Assembly: GCF_039536765.1 (NCBI RefSeq)
Contig: NZ_BAAAZF010000001.1
Coordinates: 124,001 to 188,000, forward strand
DNA length: 64,000 nucleotides
DNA from: Parerythrobacter jejuensis
Lineage (GTDB): Bacteria; Pseudomonadota; Alphaproteobacteria; Sphingomonadales; Sphingomonadaceae
Direction of reading: 5' to 3'
Part shown: positions 45,736 through 53,662 of the stretch, piece after piece
Numbering within the stretch: position 1 is the first letter of the stretch
Layout of the letters: every line of letters starts with the position of its first letter
Notes under the pieces: generated by a model
Database searches by the model: none
What the model saw: only the letters and a program-made list of their open reading frames with translations
What the model was told of the DNA's origin: nothing
Position numbers and translations under genes: made by a program

Positions 45736-46530
45736 CTATTCGCCTCGCGTTGCCACAGCATAAAGTGCTATTGCGGCAGCATTGGACACGTTCAAACTTT
45801 CAATCGCGTTACTGATAGGCAGCTTCGCCAATGCATCACAATGGGCCTCGATATTCTGCCGCATGCCTTCGCCCTCTGCCCCCAGGACAAGAGCGACCGG
45901 GCCGGTGGGCAACGCTGCTGCAAGGGTCGTATCGCAGTTGCCCGTCAGGCCAATCCGCCAGAATTCGCGTTCCGCGAGCGTGTCGAGAGTGCGGGCAAGG
46001 TTCACGACTCTGATCCATGGCACGGTTTCAAGCGCACCGGAGGCCGATTTGGCAACCACTCCGGATTCCGGCGGGGCATGGCGATCCTGTGTAACAACCG
46101 CTGCCGCCCCGAACGCTGCAGCCGATCGCAATATCGCGCCGACATTGTGAGGGTCCGTAACCTGATCGAGGATCAGAACAGGGCCGCCATCTTCGTCCAG
46201 CACTTCCTCAAGATGAAGGTCTGGCAGGGGCTCGCATTCTAGTACCAGCCCCTGATGTGGCGCATCACGAGCCACCATCCTGGCGAGGTCGGTCACGTCG
46301 GCGTAGGCGACGGGGAAATCCTCCGGCAATTCACCGTCGAGCGCGGCCTCGCCTTCACGTGTCGCCCACAACTTGCGATGAGTGCGATTGGGATTCTTGA
46401 GCGCGGCTTCTACCGCATGGCGACCCCAAAGCCGGACCGTGCCGGTATTTGACCGTCCGCTGCCGCGCCCGCCCTGCATTCTGCCGGCTCGTCCGCGCAT
46501 CGCCCGTTTCTTCTCGCCTTTGGCCATCAT
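45736..46530 (-). CDS. rlmB: TrmH/RlmB-family 2'-O-ribose methyltransferase
   Basis: About 264 residues of the SPOUT class. An Arg/Gly-rich N-terminus precedes the L7Ae-like substrate-binding part (VRLWGRHAVEAALKNPNR) and the catalytic knot with LVLGAEGEGMR and NAIESLNVSNAAAIALY motifs. It most likely modifies guanosine 2251 of 23S rRNA as RlmB does, using SAM. The ATG at 46530 or 46527 is likely; an extension to 46578 looks spurious. Confidence 0.9.
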   Translation of the reverse strand: MMAKGEKKRAMRGRAGRMQGGRGSGRSNTGTVRLWGRHAVEAALKNPNRTHRKLWATREGEAALDGELPEDFPVAYADVTDLARMVARDAPHQGLVLECEPLPDLHLEEVLDEDGGPVLILDQVTDPHNVGAILRSAAAFGAAAVVTQDRHAPPESGVVAKSASGALETVPWIRVVNLARTLDTLAEREFWRIGLTGNCDTTLAAALPTGPVALVLGAEGEGMRQNIEAHCDALAKLPISNAIESLNVSNAAAIALYAVATRGE

Positions 46531-46668
46531 TGTGTCTCGCTTCGCGTTTCTTTGTCTTGCCCCTGCCAGTGGCCCCATTGACAGGCAAGCATCGCTTCGC
46601 CAAAGGGGCGCCTCTCGGCAAGCGGAGCCGCCATGTGTGGCCCCGATATTCCCGCGGATTAGCGACGT

Positions 46669-46754
46669 GGACAGGTGGCCGAGTGGTTAAAGGCAGCAGA
46701 CTGTAAATCTGCCCGCGCAAGCGTACGCTGGTTCGAATCCAGCCCTGTCCACCA
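46669..46754 (+). tRNA. tRNA-Tyr (GTA)
   Basis: An 86-base class II cloverleaf with acceptor GGACAGG pairing with CCTGTCC, encoded CCA, long variable arm, T-loop GTTCGAATC and anticodon loop with GTA (CTGTAAA). Confidence 0.95.
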
Positions 46755-46768
46755 CGCTACTTCGTTCC

Positions 46769-48670
46769 TCATGAAAACTGTTCGAACGTCCACCCTGCTG
46801 GGGGGAGAATTTCTTCGCCAGCATTGGCTGTGCCCGGCCCATAGTTGAACCAATAGCGCCCGCTCGCGTGGGTGACACAGCGCAGGCCAGTTGGCAGTTC
46901 TTGTACTGGCAAACTTGTCTGCGCCAAGGTGCGAGCGAGGACTTCCCGGATCAATGACCCTTCCGGCCAGCCGGCACAATATCGGACGTTTTCGTGTTTC
47001 CACGAGGCGATCGTTCCGTCTCTGCAAACCAGATCCGGCTTCGCGTTTCCTTCGATGTGATCCAGCCAGCGTGTCAGTCGCCAGCCGTCTCCGTCGTGCA
47101 CCAGCCCGGGGCGCAAGCTTTCCGAGCGGGTGACGGTGAGGGGGATCAATTCTTGCAGAAGGCCTGGGGCGAGATTCTTCGGGATCGTCAAGTCGGCAGT
47201 TTTGCTGCCGGTCCGAGGGCCGAGTACGATTTGGCCTTTGAAAGCAGCGAGCGATTTCACCAGCTCTGGTGAAACGACTGGAAGGCAGGGGACTACTGCA
47301 ATGCCGTATCCGTCAAGCGCCGCGCCCGGCCGAACGAAATCGACATTCAAGCCGTTCTCCCGCAGCGCGGAGTAGCAGGAGAACGCTGCCCATATCGCCG
47401 ACAAATCCTGGCCCTGGGGTTGGATCTGGGTGATCCATTCTGACTCGTAGGAGAAGATGATCGCTGCATGCTTGTCAGGGGCACTGTCGGGATTGATCGA
47501 CTTCAAGTCCGTGGCAGATTGCTTTGCTTCATGCAGAGCAGGGGCAGGCTCTCCATTCGGGCGCAACAAACCTGCGTGCATCTGCTCCTGCGCAAATGCC
47601 GCTTGTCTCCAACGGAAATAGCAGAGCATTTCTGCCCCGTGGGCCGCAGCTTCCATGGTCCAAAGATTGACCATACCGTCATGTGGGGCAGGATTATTGC
47701 GCGCCCAGTTTACCGGGCCGGGTTGCTGTTCCAACACGCTCCAGCGCCCGTTTCTCGCACAGCCACGATAGAGATCGTGATGGAAGGCGGCGATATCGGG
47801 GTGACCAGTGCGGGCATAGGTGATCTTGTCAGCTTCGCTGAACCGGAAGGTTTCCAGAAAGCCCAGCGGGTAGCTATCCCAGCCGAGCACATCGAGTTCT
47901 TCGCCCAGCGCGAAATGGTCATAGCCGGCATAGAAGCCCATCGCGTTATGGGTGATGTCGCGCCCGGGCGAGTGCTTGCGCAGAATTTCGACCTGAAGCC
48001 GGTTGAAGGCAATTACCTGATCGGACGAGAAACGACGAAAAGCCAGCCAGTGAGAAGGATTGGCCTCGGTCACGGTCAAGTTGGGAAGCTCTATTTCGTT
48101 GAATGACCGATACTCCATACTCCAGAACACGTTGCCCCACGCCGCATTGAGCGCATCGATCGTCCGGTACCGATCCGCCAGCCAGTCCCGAAACCCGTCG
48201 CGCGCGGCAACCGAGAAGCTCTGCACTGTGTCGTGACAGCCATATTCGTTGTCGGTCTGCCAACTAACCACGGCGGGATGGTCGCCATATCGCGTGGCGA
48301 GTGCTTCGGTGATGCGGGCACATTGCTCGCGGTAACCCTGGTGGCTGAAACAATAGTGACGGCGGGAGCCGAAACTCCGCGGTTTGCCGTCGCGGTCCAG
48401 CGCAACCATTTCCGGCATTGAATCCACCAGCCATTTGGGCGGCGTTGCCGTTGGCGTACCAAGAATAATTTCCAGACCTTCGGAATGCAGCAGATCTATT
48501 GCCCGGTCGAGCCCCGCCCATTCAAATTGTCCCGGCTCGGGTTCAATACGGCTCCAGGCGAATTCTCCGATCCGCACACGGGAAAGTCCGGCCTCGCGCA
48601 TCATCCTCGCATCAATCGGCCAGCGCTCTTCAGGCCAGTGTTCGGGGTAGTAGCAAACGCCGAGCTTCAT
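46769..48670 (-). CDS. GH42 beta-galactosidase
   Basis: A 633-residue family 42 glycosidase. The opening GVCYYPEHWPEERW is diagnostic. The acid/base Glu142 lies in QTDNEYG and the nucleophile Glu314 in SVLEQQPGPVNW. A Rossmann-like domain B (about 395-570) and a beta C-terminal domain follow, the normal layout. No signal peptide, so it acts in the cytoplasm on imported galactosides. It is divergent from the Gfo/Idh dehydrogenase and part of the second sugar locus. An alternative beta-linked pyranoside substrate is possible. Confidence 0.94.
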   Translation of the reverse strand: MKLGVCYYPEHWPEERWPIDARMMREAGLSRVRIGEFAWSRIEPEPGQFEWAGLDRAIDLLHSEGLEIILGTPTATPPKWLVDSMPEMVALDRDGKPRSFGSRRHYCFSHQGYREQCARITEALATRYGDHPAVVSWQTDNEYGCHDTVQSFSVAARDGFRDWLADRYRTIDALNAAWGNVFWSMEYRSFNEIELPNLTVTEANPSHWLAFRRFSSDQVIAFNRLQVEILRKHSPGRDITHNAMGFYAGYDHFALGEELDVLGWDSYPLGFLETFRFSEADKITYARTGHPDIAAFHHDLYRGCARNGRWSVLEQQPGPVNWARNNPAPHDGMVNLWTMEAAAHGAEMLCYFRWRQAAFAQEQMHAGLLRPNGEPAPALHEAKQSATDLKSINPDSAPDKHAAIIFSYESEWITQIQPQGQDLSAIWAAFSCYSALRENGLNVDFVRPGAALDGYGIAVVPCLPVVSPELVKSLAAFKGQIVLGPRTGSKTADLTIPKNLAPGLLQELIPLTVTRSESLRPGLVHDGDGWRLTRWLDHIEGNAKPDLVCRDGTIASWKHENVRYCAGWPEGSLIREVLARTLAQTSLPVQELPTGLRCVTHASGRYWFNYGPGTANAGEEILPPAGWTFEQFS

Positions 48671-48768
48671 GGATCAATCTCTCCGGGTATGGCATCGCGG
48701 ATGGCATTGTGCGGTTAACCCCGCAAGGGCGCTTGTCTTTTTCCCCATGACAGCACAGACGCGAAGCT

Positions 48769-49857
48769 GTGAGCAACAACCGGACCTATGCGATTGTCGG
48801 CTGCGGCATGATGGGGCGCGAGCATATGCGCAATCTTGCGCTGGTCGAGGGGGCGGAACTGGTCGGCATCGCCGATCCTGACAGAGGTTCGCGTGATCAG
48901 GCCGCTGCTCTGGCCTTTGAAATCGGGCAAAGTGTCGAGGTGTTCGAAGATGGCCAAGCCTTGCTGTCGAAGCTCAACCCGAATGCGGTGATTGTGGCGA
49001 GTCCGAACTTCACTCATTTCGATGTGGCACAGATGATCATGGCACACGGTCCGGCTATCCTGATGGAAAAGCCGATGTGCACCTCGCTGGAAGATGCCGC
49101 AACGTTGAAAGAGCAGGTGGAACGTCACCCGTCGCTTTTCTGGGTTGGGCTAGAATACCGCTATATGCCACCCGTCGCGCGCTTTGTGGAAAGGGTTCAG
49201 TCCGGTGAGGCGGGCAGGATACGGATGCTTTCAATCCGTGAGCACCGTTTCCCGTTCCTTGAGAAAGTCGGCGACTGGAACCGCTTCAGCCGCAATACTG
49301 GCGGAACACTGGTCGAGAAGTGCTGCCATTTCTTCGACCTGATGCGGCACATTCTGTGCGACGAGCCAGTGCGGATTTTCGCCAGCGGAGGTCAGGACGT
49401 AAATCACCTTGATGAGCGCTATGGCGGCGAAGTTCCGGACATTCTCGACAATGCATATGTCGTCGTCGATTTTGCTGGCGGCTGCCGGGCTGTGCTCGAT
49501 CTTTGCATGTTTGCAGAAGGATCAGAGCAGCAGGAAGAAATCTACGTCGTAGGCGAAGCGGGCAAGCTGGGGGTTTCCATCCCGGCGGCTAATGTCGTCT
49601 GGTCACCGCGGGATCGATCAGGGCCGTTTATTGAACCTGTGACAACACCGCCTGAAGCTCTGGCGGCGGGCGACCATCATGGCGCGACCTACTTCCAGTT
49701 GCGAGATTTTCACGCTGCCCTTTTGGAAGGCGGCAGGCCCAAGGTGGATGCACAAGACGGTTTGCGCTCGGTGCAAATGGGCGCTGCCGCGCATCAATCC
49801 ATAGTCACGGGCCAACCTGTGACGCTGGACTTTGGAGATAAGAATGCCCCTTGCTGA
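48769..49857 (+). CDS. Gfo/Idh/MocA-family NAD(P)-dependent dehydrogenase
   Basis: A 362-residue oxidoreductase. The Rossmann motif VGCGMMGREHMRN is at 10-22 and the EKP motif in LMEKPMCT carries the catalytic lysine region; GGTLVEKCCHFFDL holds the His/Asp substrate residues. Members oxidise sugars or inositols. The GTG start at 48769 is the only one compatible with the fold. The aldo-keto reductase starts within its last bases, so the two are coupled. Confidence 0.88.
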   Translation: MSNNRTYAIVGCGMMGREHMRNLALVEGAELVGIADPDRGSRDQAAALAFEIGQSVEVFEDGQALLSKLNPNAVIVASPNFTHFDVAQMIMAHGPAILMEKPMCTSLEDAATLKEQVERHPSLFWVGLEYRYMPPVARFVERVQSGEAGRIRMLSIREHRFPFLEKVGDWNRFSRNTGGTLVEKCCHFFDLMRHILCDEPVRIFASGGQDVNHLDERYGGEVPDILDNAYVVVDFAGGCRAVLDLCMFAEGSEQQEEIYVVGEAGKLGVSIPAANVVWSPRDRSGPFIEPVTTPPEALAAGDHHGATYFQLRDFHAALLEGGRPKVDAQDGLRSVQMGAAAHQSIVTGQPVTLDFGDKNAPC

Positions 49858-50803
49858 CATGCCCAAGATCGGATTTGGGCTCTGGAAAGTTGCTCCGGAA
49901 GACTGTGAAGATACTGTCCTTGAGGCGATTAAGGCAGGCTATCGTCATTTCGACTGCGCGGCGGATTACGGCAATGAAGCTGAAGTCGGAGCAGGTTTTG
50001 CTGCTGCGTTTGCCCAAGGCATCGTTACGCGCGACGAATTGTGGATCACATCCAAGCTCTGGAATACGTTTCACGCACCCGAACATGTCGAGAAGGCATG
50101 CCGTAAATCGCTTGCCGATCTTGGGCTCGACTATCTTGATCTGTACCTGGTCCATTTTCCCATTGCGCTGAAATTCGTGCCGATTGAGGAGAGATACCCG
50201 CCTGAATGGCTGGCCCATCCCGATGCCGCGACTGCGACGATGGAACGTGCCAACGTGCCGCTTCACGCGACATGGGCCGGGATGGAAGGTTTGGTGGCTT
50301 CCGGCCTGACGCGGCAGATTGGAGTCTGCAACTACAATAGCGGCCTGCTCCATGACCTGATGAGCTACGCCGAGATCAAGCCGGCCGTGTTGCAGATCGA
50401 GGCGCATCCTTACCTGACCCAGGAAAAGCTGATCCGACTGGCCGGAGAATATGGCATTCATGTCACGGCGTTCTCTCCGCTCGGTGCGTTGTCCTATGTC
50501 GAACTCGATATGGCGGGGAGGGCGGACAGTGTTCTTACCGAGCCGGTAGTGGAAGCCGCAGCATCGGCCCACGGCAAGGCGCCAGCGCAAATTGTACTGC
50601 GCTGGGGAATCCAGCGGGGGACATCTATCATTCCGAAAACCAGCAAGCCCGAGAGGATGCGGGAAAACCTTGCGTTGAACGATTTCACCCTCACGGATGC
50701 TGAAATGGCTAGCATTTCAGCGCTCAATGCGAACCGCCGTTTCAATGATCCGGGCGTCTTTTGCGAAGCCGCCTTCAACACCTTCAATCCGATCTATGAT
50801 TGA
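49844..50803 (+). CDS. Aldo/keto reductase
   Basis: A 319-residue AKR. The catalytic tetrad is visible: Asp in RHFDCAADYG, Tyr in the same segment, Lys in WITSKLWN and His in YLVHFPIALKF. The C-terminal IPKTSKPERMRENL binds NADP phosphate. The long PIALKF to RYPPEW loop resembles xylose-reductase-like members. GGAG six bases before the ATG at 49844 sets the start, overlapping the upstream stop by 14 bases. It probably reduces a sugar aldehyde in the galactoside locus. Confidence 0.88.
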   Translation: MPLADMPKIGFGLWKVAPEDCEDTVLEAIKAGYRHFDCAADYGNEAEVGAGFAAAFAQGIVTRDELWITSKLWNTFHAPEHVEKACRKSLADLGLDYLDLYLVHFPIALKFVPIEERYPPEWLAHPDAATATMERANVPLHATWAGMEGLVASGLTRQIGVCNYNSGLLHDLMSYAEIKPAVLQIEAHPYLTQEKLIRLAGEYGIHVTAFSPLGALSYVELDMAGRADSVLTEPVVEAAASAHGKAPAQIVLRWGIQRGTSIIPKTSKPERMRENLALNDFTLTDAEMASISALNANRRFNDPGVFCEAAFNTFNPIYD

Positions 50804-50829
50804 GGTCTGGTCTATGTTGGAGGCAGATA

Positions 50830-51741
50830 ATGGATGATCGTTTTCCCGTCATGGTTGCAGGCAGCGGAGACCTTGGCGCGTATCTATCGGCGAACAAGCA
50901 AGCGATTGATGCCGAGCGCGCCGCGCATGGCGCGGTGCTATTCCGCGGTTTTGATGTCTCAGATGCTCAGGAATTCGACAAAGCAGTGAAGGCTTATGGG
51001 GAAGAGAATTTCCCTTACAAAGATTCGCTGTCGAATGCGGTACGTGTGAATGTGACCGAACGGGTTTTCACCGCCAACGAGGCGCCGCCGGAAACAAGTA
51101 TCTATCTCCACCATGAAATGGCCCAAACGCCGGTCTATCCCGCGATGCTGTTCTTCTATTGCGAGGTTGCGCCTGATGAAGGAGGGGCGACTCCGATCTG
51201 TCGTTCCGACTGGGTGCTCGATGCCATGGAGGCGAAGAATCCCGGGCAGGTCGAGGAGTTTGCAAGTAAGGGTGTGCGATACACTAATGTGATGCCTGGA
51301 GCTGATGATGCGGGGTCGGGACAAGGGCGGAGCTGGCGCAGCACGTTGAGTTCTGAAACGCGTGACGGCGCGGAAGCACGGCTGGCGACGCTGGGTTATG
51401 ATTGGGAGTGGTGCGCCGAAGACAGCCTGCGGGTCACAACGCCTGTCTTGCCGGCCATCCGCGATGTCGGGGGCGGCCGGCGTAGTTTCTTCAATCAGCT
51501 TATCGCGGCATTCCGGGGCTGGTCGGATAGCCGCAACGATCCAGCAAAGAGCATCACATTCGGAGACGGAACGCCAATCTCCGTAGAGCAAATGGCTGAT
51601 GTGATCGCGATTGCGGACGAGCTGAGCTTCGACATCGCGTGGCATGCTGGCGACGTTGCGCTGGTCGACAATTACCTGGTGATGCATGGTCGCCGCCCAT
51701 TCCGGGGCAAACGTCGGGTTCTCGCGAGCCTTGTTAGCTAG
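50830..51741 (+). CDS. TauD/clavaminate-synthase-like Fe(II)/2-oxoglutarate oxygenase
   Basis: A 303-residue non-haem iron oxygenase. The metal triad begins with H94-H95-E96 in YLHHEMAQT (the H-x-E form of clavaminate-synthase and SyrP-like members) and ends with His in LVMHGRRPFRGKR; the following Arg binds 2-oxoglutarate. GGAGG precedes the ATG at 50830. It follows the aldo-keto reductase by 26 bases on the same strand, so it belongs to this operon. A hydroxylase in a galactoside locus is odd and its substrate unknown. Its end overlaps the convergent symporter by eight bases. Confidence 0.87.
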   Translation: MDDRFPVMVAGSGDLGAYLSANKQAIDAERAAHGAVLFRGFDVSDAQEFDKAVKAYGEENFPYKDSLSNAVRVNVTERVFTANEAPPETSIYLHHEMAQTPVYPAMLFFYCEVAPDEGGATPICRSDWVLDAMEAKNPGQVEEFASKGVRYTNVMPGADDAGSGQGRSWRSTLSSETRDGAEARLATLGYDWEWCAEDSLRVTTPVLPAIRDVGGGRRSFFNQLIAAFRGWSDSRNDPAKSITFGDGTPISVEQMADVIAIADELSFDIAWHAGDVALVDNYLVMHGRRPFRGKRRVLASLVS

Positions 51742-53440
51742 CCGGTCTGGGCCGGGCGGCAATCATCCAAATCACCACATTGGCGATGGCCAAGATCGTA
51801 AGCAGCGCAGCCAAGAGCGAGCCAGAAGCCTCCAGGCTCGCGACACCCAGGGGCGAAAAGACCAGGTAGAGCGCCACGACGCAGGAAAACAGCGTCACAG
51901 CCAACGGCTTTGCAAAAGGCCAAGGCGTCATGTCGACTTCCGCTTTGGGCATAAAGCTCCAGGCTGTCTGGCGCGGCTTCCATGCACCAATTGCCAGCAT
52001 GATGCCGACCTCTGCCACAAACAGAATCGCGTATTGGTGGAGGAAGTGCAGAGTGACGGCTTCATCGAACACAAAGCGCAATAGACCATAGGCAATCACA
52101 TGAAAGATGATCGCGACCTTGGCCCCGAGCGCTGGCACTCGGCGCGTGAAAAGGCCTACGATTACAATGGCAACGGTCGGGATATTGTAGAAGCCTGTGA
52201 ACACACGGATGACTTGCCATAGTCCATCGGCGGCAAAGTACAGCAAAGGCGCGACCGCGAAGGAAAATAGCGCCATCACAACGCTGGCGATCTTCGCCAC
52301 ACGCACAAGCTCGGAATCACTCGCGCTACCCTTGCGAGCCGGGGCATAGACATCGAGGCTGAACAAGGTTGCAGCACTGTTGAGCAGCGAGTTGAACGAA
52401 CTGAACACGGCGCCCAACAGCACCGCGAGGAAGAAGCCGCCCATCCACACCGGCAGCACATCATTGATCAAGCGCGGATAGGCTTGGTCAATAGTTCCGA
52501 GCCCGGGCCCGTAAAGGTGGAAGGCAATGACCCCCGGGATCATCATCAAGAATGGCACCAGGACCTTGAAGAAGCCCGAGAACAAGACACCTTTTTGCCC
52601 TTCGGCTAGGGATCGGGCGCCCAGTGTCCGCTGGATCACATATTGGTTTGTGCACCAGTAAAACAGGTTGGCGAAAATCATTCCAGTGAACAGCGTGCCG
52701 AATGGTGTCGGGGCATCGGCGTCGCCGATTGCATCCAGCTTCTCCGGGTGATCCTGCAGCAGACGCGAATAGCCATCGCCAAAACTGCCGTCACCCAGTG
52801 CGACCAGGCCCAGGACGGGAACTGTAACGCCGATGATGAGCAAGCCGATCCCGTTGAGAGTGTCCGAAACGGCGACGGCTTTCAGTCCACCGAAGATGGC
52901 GTAAATCGAGCCTGTGATGCCAATGACGATGACGGTCGCGACAAGGGCGGGGAAGTAATCGAGGCCGGTCAGCTCGGGTACGCCGAACAACTGCATGACA
53001 GCTACCGATCCCGAGTACAGGACAGAGGGGATCGTCACAAGGCCATAGCCGAGCATGAACAGGACTACCGACATTCGCCTGACTGTCGGGTCGAACCGGT
53101 CATTAAGAAATTGGGGCAGGGTGGTGAAGGCCCCGGCGAGGTATCGGGGAAGGAAGATGAAAGCCATGGCAATGGTCGCGACCGCTGCGGTCACTTCCCA
53201 CGCCATGCTCGACATGTTATAGCCATAGGCAGAGCCATTGAGCCCGATAAGCTGTTCTGCGCTCAGGTTGGTTAGTAGGAGCGAGCCCGCGATGAAGGTT
53301 GCTCCCAAGCCTCGGCCGGCGAGAAAATATCCTTCTTTCGTATCGACGCTGCCTCGGGTTTTGAGCCAGCTGACCCAAGCCACCAGTGCCATGAAGGCCA
53401 CACAACTTGTGAGGGTGAAAAGGAGCGATCCGCCAACCAT
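51734..53440 (-). CDS. Sodium/sugar symporter (SSS family)
   Basis: A 568-residue inner-membrane symporter with about fourteen spans. Family hallmarks are the GYFLAGRGLGATFIAGSLLLTNLSAEQ stretch (in part), YAIFGGLKAVAVSDTLNG, and NQYVIQRTLGA. It resembles sodium/glucose or galactose carriers and shares only family identity with the symporter at 14450. It faces away from the TonB receptor at 53663, so both use the region 53441-53662. Confidence 0.92.
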   Translation of the reverse strand: MVGGSLLFTLTSCVAFMALVAWVSWLKTRGSVDTKEGYFLAGRGLGATFIAGSLLLTNLSAEQLIGLNGSAYGYNMSSMAWEVTAAVATIAMAFIFLPRYLAGAFTTLPQFLNDRFDPTVRRMSVVLFMLGYGLVTIPSVLYSGSVAVMQLFGVPELTGLDYFPALVATVIVIGITGSIYAIFGGLKAVAVSDTLNGIGLLIIGVTVPVLGLVALGDGSFGDGYSRLLQDHPEKLDAIGDADAPTPFGTLFTGMIFANLFYWCTNQYVIQRTLGARSLAEGQKGVLFSGFFKVLVPFLMMIPGVIAFHLYGPGLGTIDQAYPRLINDVLPVWMGGFFLAVLLGAVFSSFNSLLNSAATLFSLDVYAPARKGSASDSELVRVAKIASVVMALFSFAVAPLLYFAADGLWQVIRVFTGFYNIPTVAIVIVGLFTRRVPALGAKVAIIFHVIAYGLLRFVFDEAVTLHFLHQYAILFVAEVGIMLAIGAWKPRQTAWSFMPKAEVDMTPWPFAKPLAVTLFSCVVALYLVFSPLGVASLEASGSLLAALLTILAIANVVIWMIAARPRPAS

Positions 53441-53506
53441 TACGCAATCTTACTGCGCGAACTGTCGCATCTGTGCAAGGATACCCCTGTATTGTGGTGC
53501 AATAAT

Positions 53507-53521
53507 GCAACGCGTGGTTGC
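53507..53521. promoter_or_regulatory. Inverted repeat GCAAC-N5-GTTGC
   Basis: A short symmetric element in the divergent region between symporter and second TonB receptor, nearer the symporter start. It may be a regulator site for the symporter; evidence is the symmetry only. Confidence 0.25.
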
Positions 53522-53621
53522 TTCGCTGCGTAATGCGGCGATTGCCCGCTTGAATCTGCGGATTCTCCAGTGCCATAGGCAGGCCAAGAACAAACCCGAT
53601 CCAACGGGAAGATAGACCTGC

Positions 53622-53639
53622 TGCGCATTCGAATGCGCA
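53622..53639. promoter_or_regulatory. 18-bp perfect palindromic operator, copy 2
   Basis: TGCGCATTCGAATGCGCA is a perfect palindrome with the same 14-base centre as the site at 5236-5253. It lies 23 bases before the ATG of the TonB receptor, where bound repressor would block transcription. Confidence 0.55.
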
Positions 53640-53662
53640 AAGATCCGGAGAGAGGACCCCTA